From Bradyrhizobium sp. JYMT SZCCT0180 (GTDB lineage Bacteria > Pseudomonadota > Alphaproteobacteria > Rhizobiales > Xanthobacteraceae), in the NCBI RefSeq assembly GCF_018130165.1, contig NZ_JAFCLZ010000004.1, positions 248,001-312,000 of the forward strand: 64,000 nucleotides of DNA. The letters run 5' to 3'. The translations under genes and the position numbers were made by a program. Each line of letters starts with the position of its first letter. Positions within the stretch are counted from its first letter, which is position 1. The notes under the pieces are model-generated. The model had not been told where the DNA came from and searched no databases. It was given only the letters and a program-made list of their open reading frames with translations. Below, one piece after another: positions 40,930 to 49,793 of this stretch.

Positions 40930-42171
40930 TTACGCCTTGCGCTTCGCGGCTTCCTTCTGCAGGTCCGGCGCGTTGATGGTGGGGATCGCGACCCGTCCGG
41001 GGCCGGTGACCGCAAGCGCCGCGGCGGCCTTGTCGTTTTCCATGATCTTGGCCATCACGGCTTGTCCTGCGCGCTCGAACACCGCGCGGTTCTCGACCAG
41101 GAATTTCTGCGACTCGCGCAGTCCCTTCACGTAGCCGTTGATCTCCGGGATCACGTAGCGCGCCACCATGTCCCAGCTGCGGCGGGTGTTTTCCGGATTG
41201 GCCCAGTCATGCACGAAGCCAACGATGGTGCCGACGCCGCCGGAAACCGCCATCAGGTTCTTGATGGTCTTGATCAGGTCGTCAGGCGTGCCGATGGTGG
41301 AAGCGGCGGCTTCGCCGCCCGCGGTTTTCTCAAGCGCGTCCTCGGGTGACGTGAACGGCTCGAGGCCCGGCCGCTGCAGCGTGCCGACATTATATTCGTT
41401 GTGCCACTTCATCAGCCCGGGGCCGGCCTCGCGATAGGCCTGTTCGCGGGTCTCGGCGATGTGCCAGCTCAAGAGTACGCGCCAGTCGGCGCGGCTCACG
41501 GTGGTGCCGGCCTTCTTGGCGGCGTCTTCCGCAAAGCCCCATTGCGTCGGCAGCGCCATCAGGCCCTGGGTCGACATCGAACCCAGCGAGATGATGCCGA
41601 TGCCGTATTTGCCTGCCAGCGTCATGCCCGAGGGCGAAATCTGCGACGCCACCACGAACGGCATCTCTTCCTGCAGCGGCAGCAATTGCAGAGCGGCGTC
41701 GTTCATCTGAAACCAGTCGCTCTTGGCGGTGACGCGCTCGCCCTTGAACAGGCGCCGGATGACTGCGATCGCTTCGTCCTGGCGGTCGCGCTGCGTCATC
41801 GGATCGATGCCGAGCGTATGAGCGTCGGAGGCCAGCGCGCCCGGACCGGAGCCGAAGATGGCGCGGCCGCCGGTCATCCAGTCGAGCTGCACCATGCGCT
41901 GCGCGACATTGTAGGGATGGTGATAGGGCAGCGACACCACGCCGGTGCCGAGCTTGATGCGCTTGGTGCGCTCGCCGGCGGCGGCCAGGAACATTTCCGG
42001 CGAGGCGATCATCTCCCAGCCCGAGGAATGGTGCTCGCCGCACCAGAACTCGTCGAAGCCGAGCGCGTCGATCTGCTCAACGAAGTCCAGGTCGCGGCGG
42101 AACTGCAGCAACGGATTCTCGCCGATCGGATGATGCGGGGCGAGAAAGGCTCCGAATTTGAGGCGCGCCAT
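40930..42171 (-). CDS. LLM-class flavin-dependent monooxygenase (limonene 1,2-monooxygenase-like)
   Basis: The 413-residue protein is of the luciferase family: RLKFGAFLAPHHPIGENPLL, FDEFWCGEHHSSGWEMIASP, RMVQLDWMTGGRAIFGSGPG and WFQMNDAALQLLPLQEEMPF. The HHPIGE and GEHHS motifs are typical of the subgroup annotated as limonene 1,2-monooxygenase or nitrilotriacetate-type enzymes. The GGAGAG site eight bases before the ATG supports the start. An FMN reductase would be needed and none is adjacent. It is divergent from the VOC gene at 42365; terpene use is a guess. Confidence 0.87.
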   Translation of the reverse strand: MARLKFGAFLAPHHPIGENPLLQFRRDLDFVEQIDALGFDEFWCGEHHSSGWEMIASPEMFLAAAGERTKRIKLGTGVVSLPYHHPYNVAQRMVQLDWMTGGRAIFGSGPGALASDAHTLGIDPMTQRDRQDEAIAVIRRLFKGERVTAKSDWFQMNDAALQLLPLQEEMPFVVASQISPSGMTLAGKYGIGIISLGSMSTQGLMALPTQWGFAEDAAKKAGTTVSRADWRVLLSWHIAETREQAYREAGPGLMKWHNEYNVGTLQRPGLEPFTSPEDALEKTAGGEAAASTIGTPDDLIKTIKNLMAVSGGVGTIVGFVHDWANPENTRRSWDMVARYVIPEINGYVKGLRESQKFLVENRAVFERAGQAVMAKIMENDKAAAALAVTGPGRVAIPTINAPDLQKEAAKRKA

Positions 42172-42364
42172 GGGGTTTTCTCTCCGGATTTATTGTTCTT
42201 TGGAATTGCTCAGGTCCAAACTACGGGGTGGGGCAGGGCAAGGCAATCCTCCAAGCCCGCCGCTGGCGCATGGTTGTCGCGCAAGTTTGGCTGACATACC
42301 GTCGGCCGGAATTATCAGGATTCCTGCTTGTCGCAGGGATCACCATGAATCGTGGTCTCATCCA

Positions 42365-43073
42365 ATGAATCTGGCGAAACCCCGCATCGACATCGGCTTT
42401 GCCACCAACCATGCGCCATCAGCGCTCGCCTTTTTGGCAGAACGAGATCGGGCTGCCGTTCGACCACACGCAGCCGATTCGCCGCGGTTACAAGCAGCAT
42501 CGCCACGATCTCTGCGGCTCGGTCCTGAAGATCAATCAGGTCTATGAACCGCTGCCGGACAATCCGCCGTCGGGTTACCTCGAACTGCTGATCGCGCGCG
42601 ATGGCCTCATTGCGCCTCAGCCAATGGCCGATCCCGAAGGCAACCGCGTCGTGCTGGTGCCGCGCGGCATGTACGGCATCGAACGCATCGGCATTCGCCT
42701 TGGCGTGCGCGACGTCGCGGCACATCGCCGTTTCTACATGGAGGCGCTGGGCTTACCGCAGGGCGAGGCGAACACGCCCGATGGCGCGCTGACGTTCCTC
42801 GCGGGCGATACCGTCTTGATCGTCGCGCCCGCGGCCGACGCGCCGCATGATGCGGCCTTCGAAGGCAAGGGCTGGCGCTACATCACGTTCCAGGTGTTCG
42901 AGGTCGATCGCGAGCACGCCCATGTGCTGGCCCATGGCGGCCGCGAAGCGCGCGCGCCGGTGACGCTCGGGACCACGGCGCGGATATCGATGGTGCGCGA
43001 TCCCGACGGTAACTGGATCGAGCTGTCGCAACGCGCCTCGCTCACCGGTTCGCTCGAGCCTGCGCATTCCTGA
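42365..43073 (+). pseudogene. Two-module VOC family gene with a one-base insertion in a T-run
   Basis: The ATG frame at 42365 reads MNLAKPRIDIGFATNHAPSA and LAF, then is lost; the adjacent frame continues WQNEIGLPFDHTQPIRRGY, GVRDVAAHRRFYMEALGLP, WRYITFQVFEVDREHAHVLA and MVRDPDGNWIELSQRA. At 42431-42435 there are five T where four would give LAFWQNEIGL. With that base removed the product would be 235 residues with two VOC repeats. An internal start in the second frame is possible but would drop the first beta strand. I treat this as an interrupted gene, possibly a sequencing artefact. Confidence 0.8.
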
Positions 43074-43314
43074 CGGAAGACGTCATCGTAGTTCTACGGA
43101 GGGCGATGCATAAAGGCTTAAGGAACTTTGACTAGGTCTAGCATCAGCATTCCAGAACAGAACGCGAAGGTCCCGGTCCTTCTGTGGCGGTCGAGTCGGG
43201 CTCTTCTCTCTAGTCTCCAATGAATCAGCTACCCGCAGGCGGCGCCGTACTCAGCGGCGTCGCCTGTTATTCTATGACCGATCCATCTTGATGGGTGGGC
43301 TGATCACCCTTGCC

Positions 43315-44298
43315 TCACTGCACCGGCACGTTCAGCGATCGCACCACGCGAAAGCTGTAGCCGCCGCCGTCGACGATGCCGTTTTCGCGGTAGCCCGCGC
43401 GAACCATGTTGGCCATCCAGTCCCAGGTGCCGCCGCGCAGCATGCGCCGCTGGCAATTGCCCTCGAGCCAGGGCGAGCCGTCGACCGGCGTGTCTTCGTT
43501 GTAGCGCTTGTTGAAGCAGTCCTCGGTCCATTCGAACACGTTGCCGTGCACCTGATACAGGCCGAACGGATTGGGCGGATAGGAATCCACCACCACGGGG
43601 CCCTTGCTGTCCGTGCCGCGCGGCCCGGCGCCGTAGGGGATCGATGCTTTGTAATTGGCGTCCTGCGCGGTGATGGTGTTGCCGAACCAGAACGGCGTCG
43701 AGGTGCCGGCGCGGGTGAAATATTCGCGCTCGGATTCGCTCGGCAGCCGGTAGGTGCGGCCGACCTTCTTCGACAGCCAGGCCAGATAGGATTTCGCGGC
43801 CACGAAATTGATGCCCTGCGCCGGCATGCGGCCGCGGCCAAACCCCTTGTCGTCGCCCTTGTCGCGGCCGCAGCCGCCGTCGGCGAGACAGGCGTCCCAT
43901 TCGTCGAACGAAATGGTGAAGCGGCCGACTGCGAACGGTTTTGCAAGACTGACGCGATGAATCGGGTCCTCGCCCTTGAAGCGGTCCGGCTCGTCCGCGG
44001 GCGTGCCCATCATGAACGAGCCCTTCGGCACCACCACCATTTCAGGACAGACATCGCATTCCTTGAAACTGTCCTTTGGAATGAGCGACGCCTCGATCTC
44101 GGGCGTCAGCGGCTGGACGCGCTTTTCCGGAAAGATCTGCCGGGGGGCGCGTGGGGGCGGGGTTTGGCCTTCTTCCGCGACCGGTACCGGCGTCTGCATG
44201 CCCGGCGGCCACGGCTTTGTTGCCGATGCGACGTCGGTGAATGAAACGACAAGTGCCCCGGCCATCAATGGAAGGAGCAGCTTCGATGCGAAATTCAT
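43315..44298 (-). CDS. Secreted SUMF1/FGE-sulfatase domain protein lacking the catalytic cysteines
   Basis: The 327-residue product starts with a signal peptide (MNFASKLLLPLMAGALVVSF) and a Pro-rich linker, then a formylglycine-generating-enzyme fold: MVVVPKGSFMMGTPADEPDR, RLPSESEREYFTRAGTSTPF, DSYPPNPFGLYQVHGNVFEW and the closing GYSFRVVRSLN. In true FGE the RGGSW segment leads into a Cys pair; here RMLRGGTWDWMANMVRAGYR has none. So it probably binds something rather than making formylglycine. No sulfatase is adjacent. It may be an ergothioneine-EgtB-like or structural relative. Confidence 0.85.
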   Translation of the reverse strand: MNFASKLLLPLMAGALVVSFTDVASATKPWPPGMQTPVPVAEEGQTPPPRAPRQIFPEKRVQPLTPEIEASLIPKDSFKECDVCPEMVVVPKGSFMMGTPADEPDRFKGEDPIHRVSLAKPFAVGRFTISFDEWDACLADGGCGRDKGDDKGFGRGRMPAQGINFVAAKSYLAWLSKKVGRTYRLPSESEREYFTRAGTSTPFWFGNTITAQDANYKASIPYGAGPRGTDSKGPVVVDSYPPNPFGLYQVHGNVFEWTEDCFNKRYNEDTPVDGSPWLEGNCQRRMLRGGTWDWMANMVRAGYRENGIVDGGGYSFRVVRSLNVPVQ

Positions 44299-44386
44299 GG
44301 ATTATCCCTGGCGAAACGGCAAGCGTCGCTGCTTGGTCGCGCGCTAAGGGATTCGCGTTCAAGGCGAAATTCGTAAGTAACCAAGA

Positions 44387-44472
44387 CCGTCATTGCGAGC
44401 GCAGCGAAGCAATCCATGTCACGGCATAACGGATGGATGGATTGCTTCGTCGCTTCGCTTCTCGCAATGACG
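44387..44472. repeat. 'gtcattgcgag' family element, compact copy
   Basis: CCGTCATTGCGAGCGCAGCG, GAAGCAATCCATGTCA and GGATTGCTTCGTCGCTTCGC, closed by CTCGCAATGACG. It is the most compact copy with the core of the 40791 element (CGGCATAACGGATGGATGG is shared word for word). Confidence 0.9.
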
Positions 44473-44490
44473 AAGGGCGTGGTTTGGTAT

Positions 44491-45882
44491 CTACCGCGAC
44501 ATCCGATTCCACGCATCGAGCCCGGCGATTTTGTAGGCTTCCGCCAGCGTCGGGTAATTAAAAGTGTTCTGGATGAAATAGTCGATTGTGCCTTTGAGGT
44601 TGAGCACGGCCTGGCCGATATGGATCAGTTCGGTGGCGCCTTCGCCGAGGATGTGCACGCCGAGCAGGCGGCGGGTCTTGGTCGAGAAGATCATCTTCAT
44701 CATGCCGCTGTTCAGCCCCATGATGTGGCCGCGCGAGGTCTCGCGAAACCGCGCGACGCCGACCTCATAGGGAATGCCGCGCGTGCGCACCTCTTCTTCC
44801 GTCAGTCCGGTGGTCGAAATCTCCGGCACCGAATAGATGCCGTAGGGGAAGAATTCCGGTGGCGCCAGCGGCTCCATGCCGAGCGCATGGCAGGCCGCGA
44901 CCCGGCCTTGCTCCATCGAGGTCGAGGCCAGGCTCGGAAATCCGATCACGTCGCCGGCGGCATAGATATGCGGGACGCAGGTTTGCAGCGTCAAAGGATC
45001 GACCGTGATGCGTCCGCGATGATCGACCTCGATCCCGGCCGAGCCGAGATTGAGCCGGTCGGTGGCGCCGACGCGCCCGGCCGCAAATAACAGCATCTCC
45101 GTCGTCACGACGCGGCCGTCGGCGAGCTTCGTCTGGATGCCGCCGCCCGCGCTGTGCTCGATCGAGTTCACCGCGGAGCCGAGTCGCAATGCGACGTTGC
45201 GGTCGCGCAGCTCGTGCATGAATTCCTCGATCAGTTCCTTGTCGATGAAGTCGAGAAACGTCGGTCGCGGTTCGATCAAGGTCACGGCGACGTCGAGTGC
45301 CGAGAAGATGGTGGCGTATTCGACCCCGATCACGCCGGCGCCGATCACGGCGAGGCTGCGCGGCAGTTTCGGCAGGTCGATGATCTCGTCAGAGTCGAAC
45401 ACGGTCTTGCCGTCGAACGGCACGTAATCGGGACGGAACGGTCGCGTGCCGCAGGCAATCAGGATGTGCGCGGCCGTCACGTTGCGGGTTTCGCCGTTCG
45501 CCGCCGTCACTTCGATCTGATGCGGGCCGACAAAGCGGCCTTCGCCGGCGGCGGTCCGCACCAAATTGCGGCTGAACTGATGTTCGAGCACCTCGACCTC
45601 GTGATCGAGCGTCTTCTGTAGCCGCACGATCAGGTCCTGGGCGGCGATGTCTTGCTTGACCCGGTAGGAGCGGCCGTAAAAGCCGCGCTCGCGCCAGCCG
45701 GACAGATTGAGCACGGTCTCGCGCAGGGTTTTGGAGGGGATGGTCCCGGTATGCACGGAAACGCCGCCGACCCGGCGGCCTTTCTCGACCACCAGCACCG
45801 ATTTGCCGAGCTTGGCGAATTGCACGGCGGCGCGGCGCCCGGAAGGGCCGGACCCGATCACCAGCATGTCATAGTCGTACAT
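44491..45882 (-). CDS. sthA: Soluble pyridine nucleotide transhydrogenase
   Basis: The 463-residue flavoprotein opens with the FAD motif MLVIGSGPSGRRAAVQFAKL, a second dinucleotide motif at VIGAGVIGVEYATIFSALDV, HIYAAGDVIGFPSLASTSME and the dimerisation domain ending NYPTLAEAYKIAGL. The redox disulfide of related reductases is replaced by GGVSVHTGTIPSK, as expected for SthA, which moves hydride from NADPH to NAD+ without Cys. The start is ATG at 45882. It overproduces no obvious operon; the next gene upstream, an MFS transporter, diverges. Helps balance NADPH. Confidence 0.93.
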   Translation of the reverse strand: MYDYDMLVIGSGPSGRRAAVQFAKLGKSVLVVEKGRRVGGVSVHTGTIPSKTLRETVLNLSGWRERGFYGRSYRVKQDIAAQDLIVRLQKTLDHEVEVLEHQFSRNLVRTAAGEGRFVGPHQIEVTAANGETRNVTAAHILIACGTRPFRPDYVPFDGKTVFDSDEIIDLPKLPRSLAVIGAGVIGVEYATIFSALDVAVTLIEPRPTFLDFIDKELIEEFMHELRDRNVALRLGSAVNSIEHSAGGGIQTKLADGRVVTTEMLLFAAGRVGATDRLNLGSAGIEVDHRGRITVDPLTLQTCVPHIYAAGDVIGFPSLASTSMEQGRVAACHALGMEPLAPPEFFPYGIYSVPEISTTGLTEEEVRTRGIPYEVGVARFRETSRGHIMGLNSGMMKMIFSTKTRRLLGVHILGEGATELIHIGQAVLNLKGTIDYFIQNTFNYPTLAEAYKIAGLDAWNRMSR

Positions 45883-45991
45883 CAAGGCCGTCCCGAAGGC
45901 GCAAGCGCCTGAAAAAGCTGCAGGAAGCCCGGGTCGCCATGCAGCAATCGGGCCAAATCATCGGGCCCTTACCTCCGGGGTAATCGCTCGC

Positions 45992-47542
45992 ATGACCGAA
46001 AGCTGTAACGGATGCGTGCAACAGATTTCGGACAGGCCGCTGCCAATGCACCAGATCGTCACAAACCCCGTCGATAACTCCGTCGATAACTCAGTCGATT
46101 CCTGGCGCCGCTGGTGGGTGCTCGCGATCGTGGTATCCGCGCAATTCATGTTCGGGGTCGACGCCTTCATCGTCAACGTCGCGATCCCGACCATTGCGGC
46201 CGAGTTGCAGGCGAGCGCAGCGCAGATCGAGGCCGTGATCGCGGTCTATCTGATCGCCTACGCCACGTTGGTGGTCACCGGCGGCCGGCTTGGCGACATC
46301 TACGGCACGCGCAACGTGTTCATATCGGGTGTGTTCGGCTTCACCGTCACCTCGCTGTGGTGCGGGCTTGCGCAGTCCGGCCCCGAACTCATCCTGGCGC
46401 GGCTGGCGCAGGGTGCCACCGCGGCGCTGATGGTGCCGCAGGTGCTTGCGACCATTCATCTGCTGTTTGCCGATAGCGCGCGCGGCCGCGCCTTTGCCAT
46501 CTACGGCATCGTGCTGGGACTGGCGGGAGCCGCCGGCTTTCTGCTCGGCGGCATTCTGGTGACATCAGATCTCGCTGGCCTCGGCTGGCGCGCGGTGTTC
46601 TTCGTCAACGTGCCGTTTGGCGCGGTTATCATTGCCGCTGCTATGAAGCTGATGCCGGTGGCGCCGCGGCGCGCGGGCACGCGGCTGGATATTCCCGGCG
46701 CCATCGTGCTGTTCGCAGGCTTGCTGTGCCTGATCGGCCCGCTGCTGTTCGGTCATGATCTGCACTGGTCGCCATGGGTGTGGCTGGTAATGGCGGCGGG
46801 TGTCGCCATCATTGCCGCGTTCCTGCGGCTCGAACGCGCCGTCGCGCGAAACGGCGGCATGCCGCTGATCGATCTTTCGCTGCTGTCGGACCCTGCGTTC
46901 ATGCGTGGGCTAGCAGCGGTGTTCTTTTTCTTCTTTGCCAATCTGTCGTTCTATCTGGTCATGACCATGTTCATGCAGAAGGCGTTGCAGATTCCACCGC
47001 TGCAGGCCGGACTCGTCTTCATCCCGCTGGCGCTGACCTTTGTGATCGCTTCGCGCCACAGCGGCGTGCGCGCAAAGCATCGCGGCACGCTGGTGCTGAT
47101 CGAGGGCTGCGCGGTGCAGCTCGCCGGCCTTGCCGCGCTGGTGGCTGTGATCGAATGGGTCAGCGCGCCATCAGCCATTGTACTGGCGTTGGTGCTGACG
47201 ATCTTCGGCTACGGCCAGGGATTGGTGATGGCGCCGTTGTCGAGCGCGGTGCTATCGACCGTAAAACCTTCGAGTGCGGGCGCGGGCTCCGGCATGTACG
47301 GCACCATCGCGCAGATCGCCAACGCTGCCGGTGTCGCCGCGATCGGCGCGGTGTTCTTTGCGATCGAAGCCGCGGGCGCGGCGCGACCGGCGCTCTTTGT
47401 CGCGTGCGCGCTGTTCGCGTTGTCGATCATGGCATGTGCCGCATTCCTGACATGGATGCGGCGCGCGACCTCGGGATCGCGGCTCGCGACTCCGGGATCG
47501 CGGCTCGCGACTCCGGGATCGCGGCGCGCGACTCCGGGATGA
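45992..47542 (+). CDS. MFS (DHA2-type) drug/efflux transporter
   Basis: The 516-residue protein has about 14 hydrophobic segments starting at WVLAIVVSAQFMFGVDAFIV. The MFS motif A between TM2 and TM3 is GGRLGDIYGTRNV, and motif C-like GIVLGLAGAAGFLLGGILVT lies in TM5. The N-terminus carries VDNSVDNSVD from a 12-bp direct repeat. The extreme C-terminus has the odd repeat GSRLATPGSRLATPGSRRAT from tandem 21-bp units (separate entry). Methionine 19 is an alternative start. Likely a proton-driven exporter of hydrophobic compounds; no adaptor or regulator is adjacent. Confidence 0.9.
   Translation: MTESCNGCVQQISDRPLPMHQIVTNPVDNSVDNSVDSWRRWWVLAIVVSAQFMFGVDAFIVNVAIPTIAAELQASAAQIEAVIAVYLIAYATLVVTGGRLGDIYGTRNVFISGVFGFTVTSLWCGLAQSGPELILARLAQGATAALMVPQVLATIHLLFADSARGRAFAIYGIVLGLAGAAGFLLGGILVTSDLAGLGWRAVFFVNVPFGAVIIAAAMKLMPVAPRRAGTRLDIPGAIVLFAGLLCLIGPLLFGHDLHWSPWVWLVMAAGVAIIAAFLRLERAVARNGGMPLIDLSLLSDPAFMRGLAAVFFFFFANLSFYLVMTMFMQKALQIPPLQAGLVFIPLALTFVIASRHSGVRAKHRGTLVLIEGCAVQLAGLAALVAVIEWVSAPSAIVLALVLTIFGYGQGLVMAPLSSAVLSTVKPSSAGAGSGMYGTIAQIANAAGVAAIGAVFFAIEAAGAARPALFVACALFALSIMACAAFLTWMRRATSGSRLATPGSRLATPGSRRATPG
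47473..47541 (+). repeat. Tandem 21-bp repeat inside the 3' end of the MFS gene
   Basis: Three in-frame units of 21 bases (47473-47493, 47494-47514, 47515-47535; word GGGATCGCGGCTCGCGACTC, third copy with CGCG for CTCG) are followed by a fourth start, GGGATGAC. They encode GSRLATP repeats. Copy number may vary by slippage. Confidence 0.9.
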
Positions 47543-47668
47543 CAAATTAACGTCGATAACGAAAATTCAATTCTGGGGAACGACAGTGCACGGTCTTTTT
47601 ATTTTGCACCGCAGCAACTATCTGTTTGGTGTGTCGTTAGCTGAACGACCCTCCCCAGGAGCTGCAGT

Positions 47669-48910
47669 TTGTCCCTCGTCAAGAACGTCGAATTCCTGCG
47701 CCATTTTCCGAAGCTGAACGCCTTCAGTGGCTTGGCCGGGCATGGCAGGAGCGCTGGGCCCAGCCCACTGGTGGAAATTAACGAATTCGGCTCGAATCCG
47801 GGCGCGCTCCGGATGTTCTCGTTCGTACCGGAGCACCTCTCGCCTGCACCGGCGCTGGTTGTCGTGCTGCATGGCTGCGGCCAGACCGCGGCCGGCTACG
47901 ATCTCGGCACCGGCTGGTCGACGCTGGCGACGCGCTACGGCTTTGCCTTGTTGATGCCCGAACAACAGGCATCGAACAACGGCAACACCTGTTTCAACTG
48001 GTTTAATCCGGAAGACATTTCGCGCGATGGTGGTGAAGCCGGTTCAATCCGGCAAATGATCGCGCGGATGGTCGGCGATCACAACATCGATTCACGCCGC
48101 ATCTATGTGACAGGGCTTTCCGCCGGTGGCGCCATGACCTCGGTGATGCTCGCGACCTATCCGGAGGTGTTCGCGGGCGGCGCCGTCATTGCGGGCCTTC
48201 CTTTCGGCATTGCCAGCAATGTGCGCGAAGCGCTGAGCGGCATGATGCAGTCGCCGTCGCGTCCCGCGAGCGAACTGGGCGACCTCGTGCGCAACGCTTC
48301 CACGCACAAGGGCCCGTGGCCGAAATTGTCGGTGTGGCACGGCAGCGCCGATCGCACCGTGAACCCGGCCAATGCCGATGAGATCGTCAAGCAGTGGCTC
48401 GATCTGCACGGGATGCCGCATGAGCCGATGTCGTCAGGTGAAGTCGATGGCCATCCCCGTGACGTCTGGTGGAATGCCGATGGCGAGACCATCGTCGAAT
48501 CCTACACCATTACCGACATGGCCCACGGCACGCCGCTTGGCATCAGCGGCAATGATGAACCGTATGGCGCGGAAGGCGCGTTCCTGATCGAGGCGGGAAT
48601 TTCGTCGTCCTATCATATCGCGAATTTCTTCGGCCTGACGGAGCGGATTCGCGCGCCCAAGGTCGAACAGAAGACCGTGTCCAAGAGCATGTCAAAGACC
48701 CCCGCAAAGGCGCCTACGGGAGTTGCGCGCGAGCGCGCCATCGCGATGACCGTTCCAGTGCCCGCGCCGGAGCCGGATCTGGCGAAAGTACTATGGCCGC
48801 GCGCCAAGCCCGTGCATCAAGCCAAGCCGGAACAGGCCTCGCGCCGTCGCGGCATCGATGTCGGCGGCGTCATCACCCGCGCGCTGACGGCCGCCGGGTT
48901 GATGAAGTAG
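47669..48910 (+). CDS. PHB-depolymerase-family esterase
   Basis: The 413-residue product begins at TTG 47669 with CAGGAG upstream. LVVVLHGCGQTAAGYDLGTG carries the oxyanion region, GLSAGGAMTSVMLATYPEVF is the nucleophile elbow (Ser about residue 153), and HGSADRTVNPANADEIVKQW and MAHGTPLGISGNDEPYG supply Asp and His. This is the Esterase_phd family, which includes extracellular polyhydroxybutyrate depolymerases and feruloyl-type esterases. There is no signal peptide at the start I chose, and a long Lys/Arg/Pro-rich tail follows the domain. Substrate uncertain. Confidence 0.88.
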   Translation: MSLVKNVEFLRHFPKLNAFSGLAGHGRSAGPSPLVEINEFGSNPGALRMFSFVPEHLSPAPALVVVLHGCGQTAAGYDLGTGWSTLATRYGFALLMPEQQASNNGNTCFNWFNPEDISRDGGEAGSIRQMIARMVGDHNIDSRRIYVTGLSAGGAMTSVMLATYPEVFAGGAVIAGLPFGIASNVREALSGMMQSPSRPASELGDLVRNASTHKGPWPKLSVWHGSADRTVNPANADEIVKQWLDLHGMPHEPMSSGEVDGHPRDVWWNADGETIVESYTITDMAHGTPLGISGNDEPYGAEGAFLIEAGISSSYHIANFFGLTERIRAPKVEQKTVSKSMSKTPAKAPTGVARERAIAMTVPVPAPEPDLAKVLWPRAKPVHQAKPEQASRRRGIDVGGVITRALTAAGLMK

Positions 48911-48936
48911 CGCAGCCTCACGCAATTAGTTGCGAC

Positions 48937-49629
48937 TCACATCTCGCCGGTGAGGAACGGATTGGTCAGCCGCTCCTGGCCGAGGCTGGAGCCGGCGCCA
49001 TGGCCGCAGACGAAGCCGACGTCGTCGCCGAGCGGCAACAGCTTTTCCCTGATCGAACTGATCAGCGTGGCATGGCTGCCGCCGGGCAGGTCGGTGCGCC
49101 CGACTGAACCGGCGAACAAGACGTCGCCGACATGGGCGAAGCGCAATTCCTTGTTGTAGAACACCACGCTGCCCGGTGAATGGCCGGGGCAATGCAGGAT
49201 GTCGAAGGTCAGATCGCCGATCGAGACCTGATCGCCCTCGTCGAGCCAACGGTCCGGCCCGAAATTGCGCACGTTCGTCATGCCGAAGCGCTCGCCGCTC
49301 GAGACGACATTGTCGAGCAGATATTTGTCGGCGATGTGCGGCCCTTCGATCTTCACACCCAGCGCGTCGCGCAGTTCGGCCGCACCGCCGACATGGTCGA
49401 TATGGCCATGGGTGAGCCAGATCTTCTCGACCGTGACGCCGGTCTGCTGGATCGCAGCCTGAATTTTTGGCACGTCCCCGCCGGGGTCGATCACCACGGC
49501 CTTCTTCGAAGGTTCGTGCCAGATGATGGTGCAGTTCTGCTCGAACAGCGTCACCGGAACGATGATCGCGCCGGCCTTCGGCGGAGTTTCATTCTGGTCT
49601 TGATTTTGGTTCTGGTTTTCCTGGGTCAT
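48937..49629 (-). CDS. Metallo-beta-lactamase-fold hydrolase (glyoxalase II-like)
   Basis: The 230-residue product shows the zinc motif WLTHGHIDHVGGAAE (HxHxDH), LHCPGHSPGSVVFYNKEL with a further His, HVGDVLFAGSVGRTDLPGG and VCGHGAGSSLGQERLTNPFL. The order is that of YcbL-type glyoxalase II and persulfide-dioxygenase-like proteins. The N-terminus has a short Asn/Gln/Asp repeat (NQNQDQN). ATG at 49629 has only a weak ribosome-binding site, so the start could be earlier. Hydrolyses thioesters such as S-lactoylglutathione, or a related substrate. Confidence 0.9.
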   Translation of the reverse strand: MTQENQNQNQDQNETPPKAGAIIVPVTLFEQNCTIIWHEPSKKAVVIDPGGDVPKIQAAIQQTGVTVEKIWLTHGHIDHVGGAAELRDALGVKIEGPHIADKYLLDNVVSSGERFGMTNVRNFGPDRWLDEGDQVSIGDLTFDILHCPGHSPGSVVFYNKELRFAHVGDVLFAGSVGRTDLPGGSHATLISSIREKLLPLGDDVGFVCGHGAGSSLGQERLTNPFLTGEM

Positions 49630-49793
49630 GGCGGCAGATTGCCGATTTTTGACCTCTCGCCAAGCAAAAGATTTGGCCAAAAGATTCGGCAAGCCTAAAT
49701 CGGTTGCTGGCATCCCACCCAAGGCCTGCCGTCCCGGCCCGGTGCGCGATGGCACCAGGCCGCGACGACCCGCCAGGGGTTATGGTGCCGGCT

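Noticed and set aside
10704..44472. CRISPR array from the repeated 'gtcattgcgag' words
   Set aside because: Copies are single, palindromic and tens of kilobases apart; there are no regular spacers and no cas genes.
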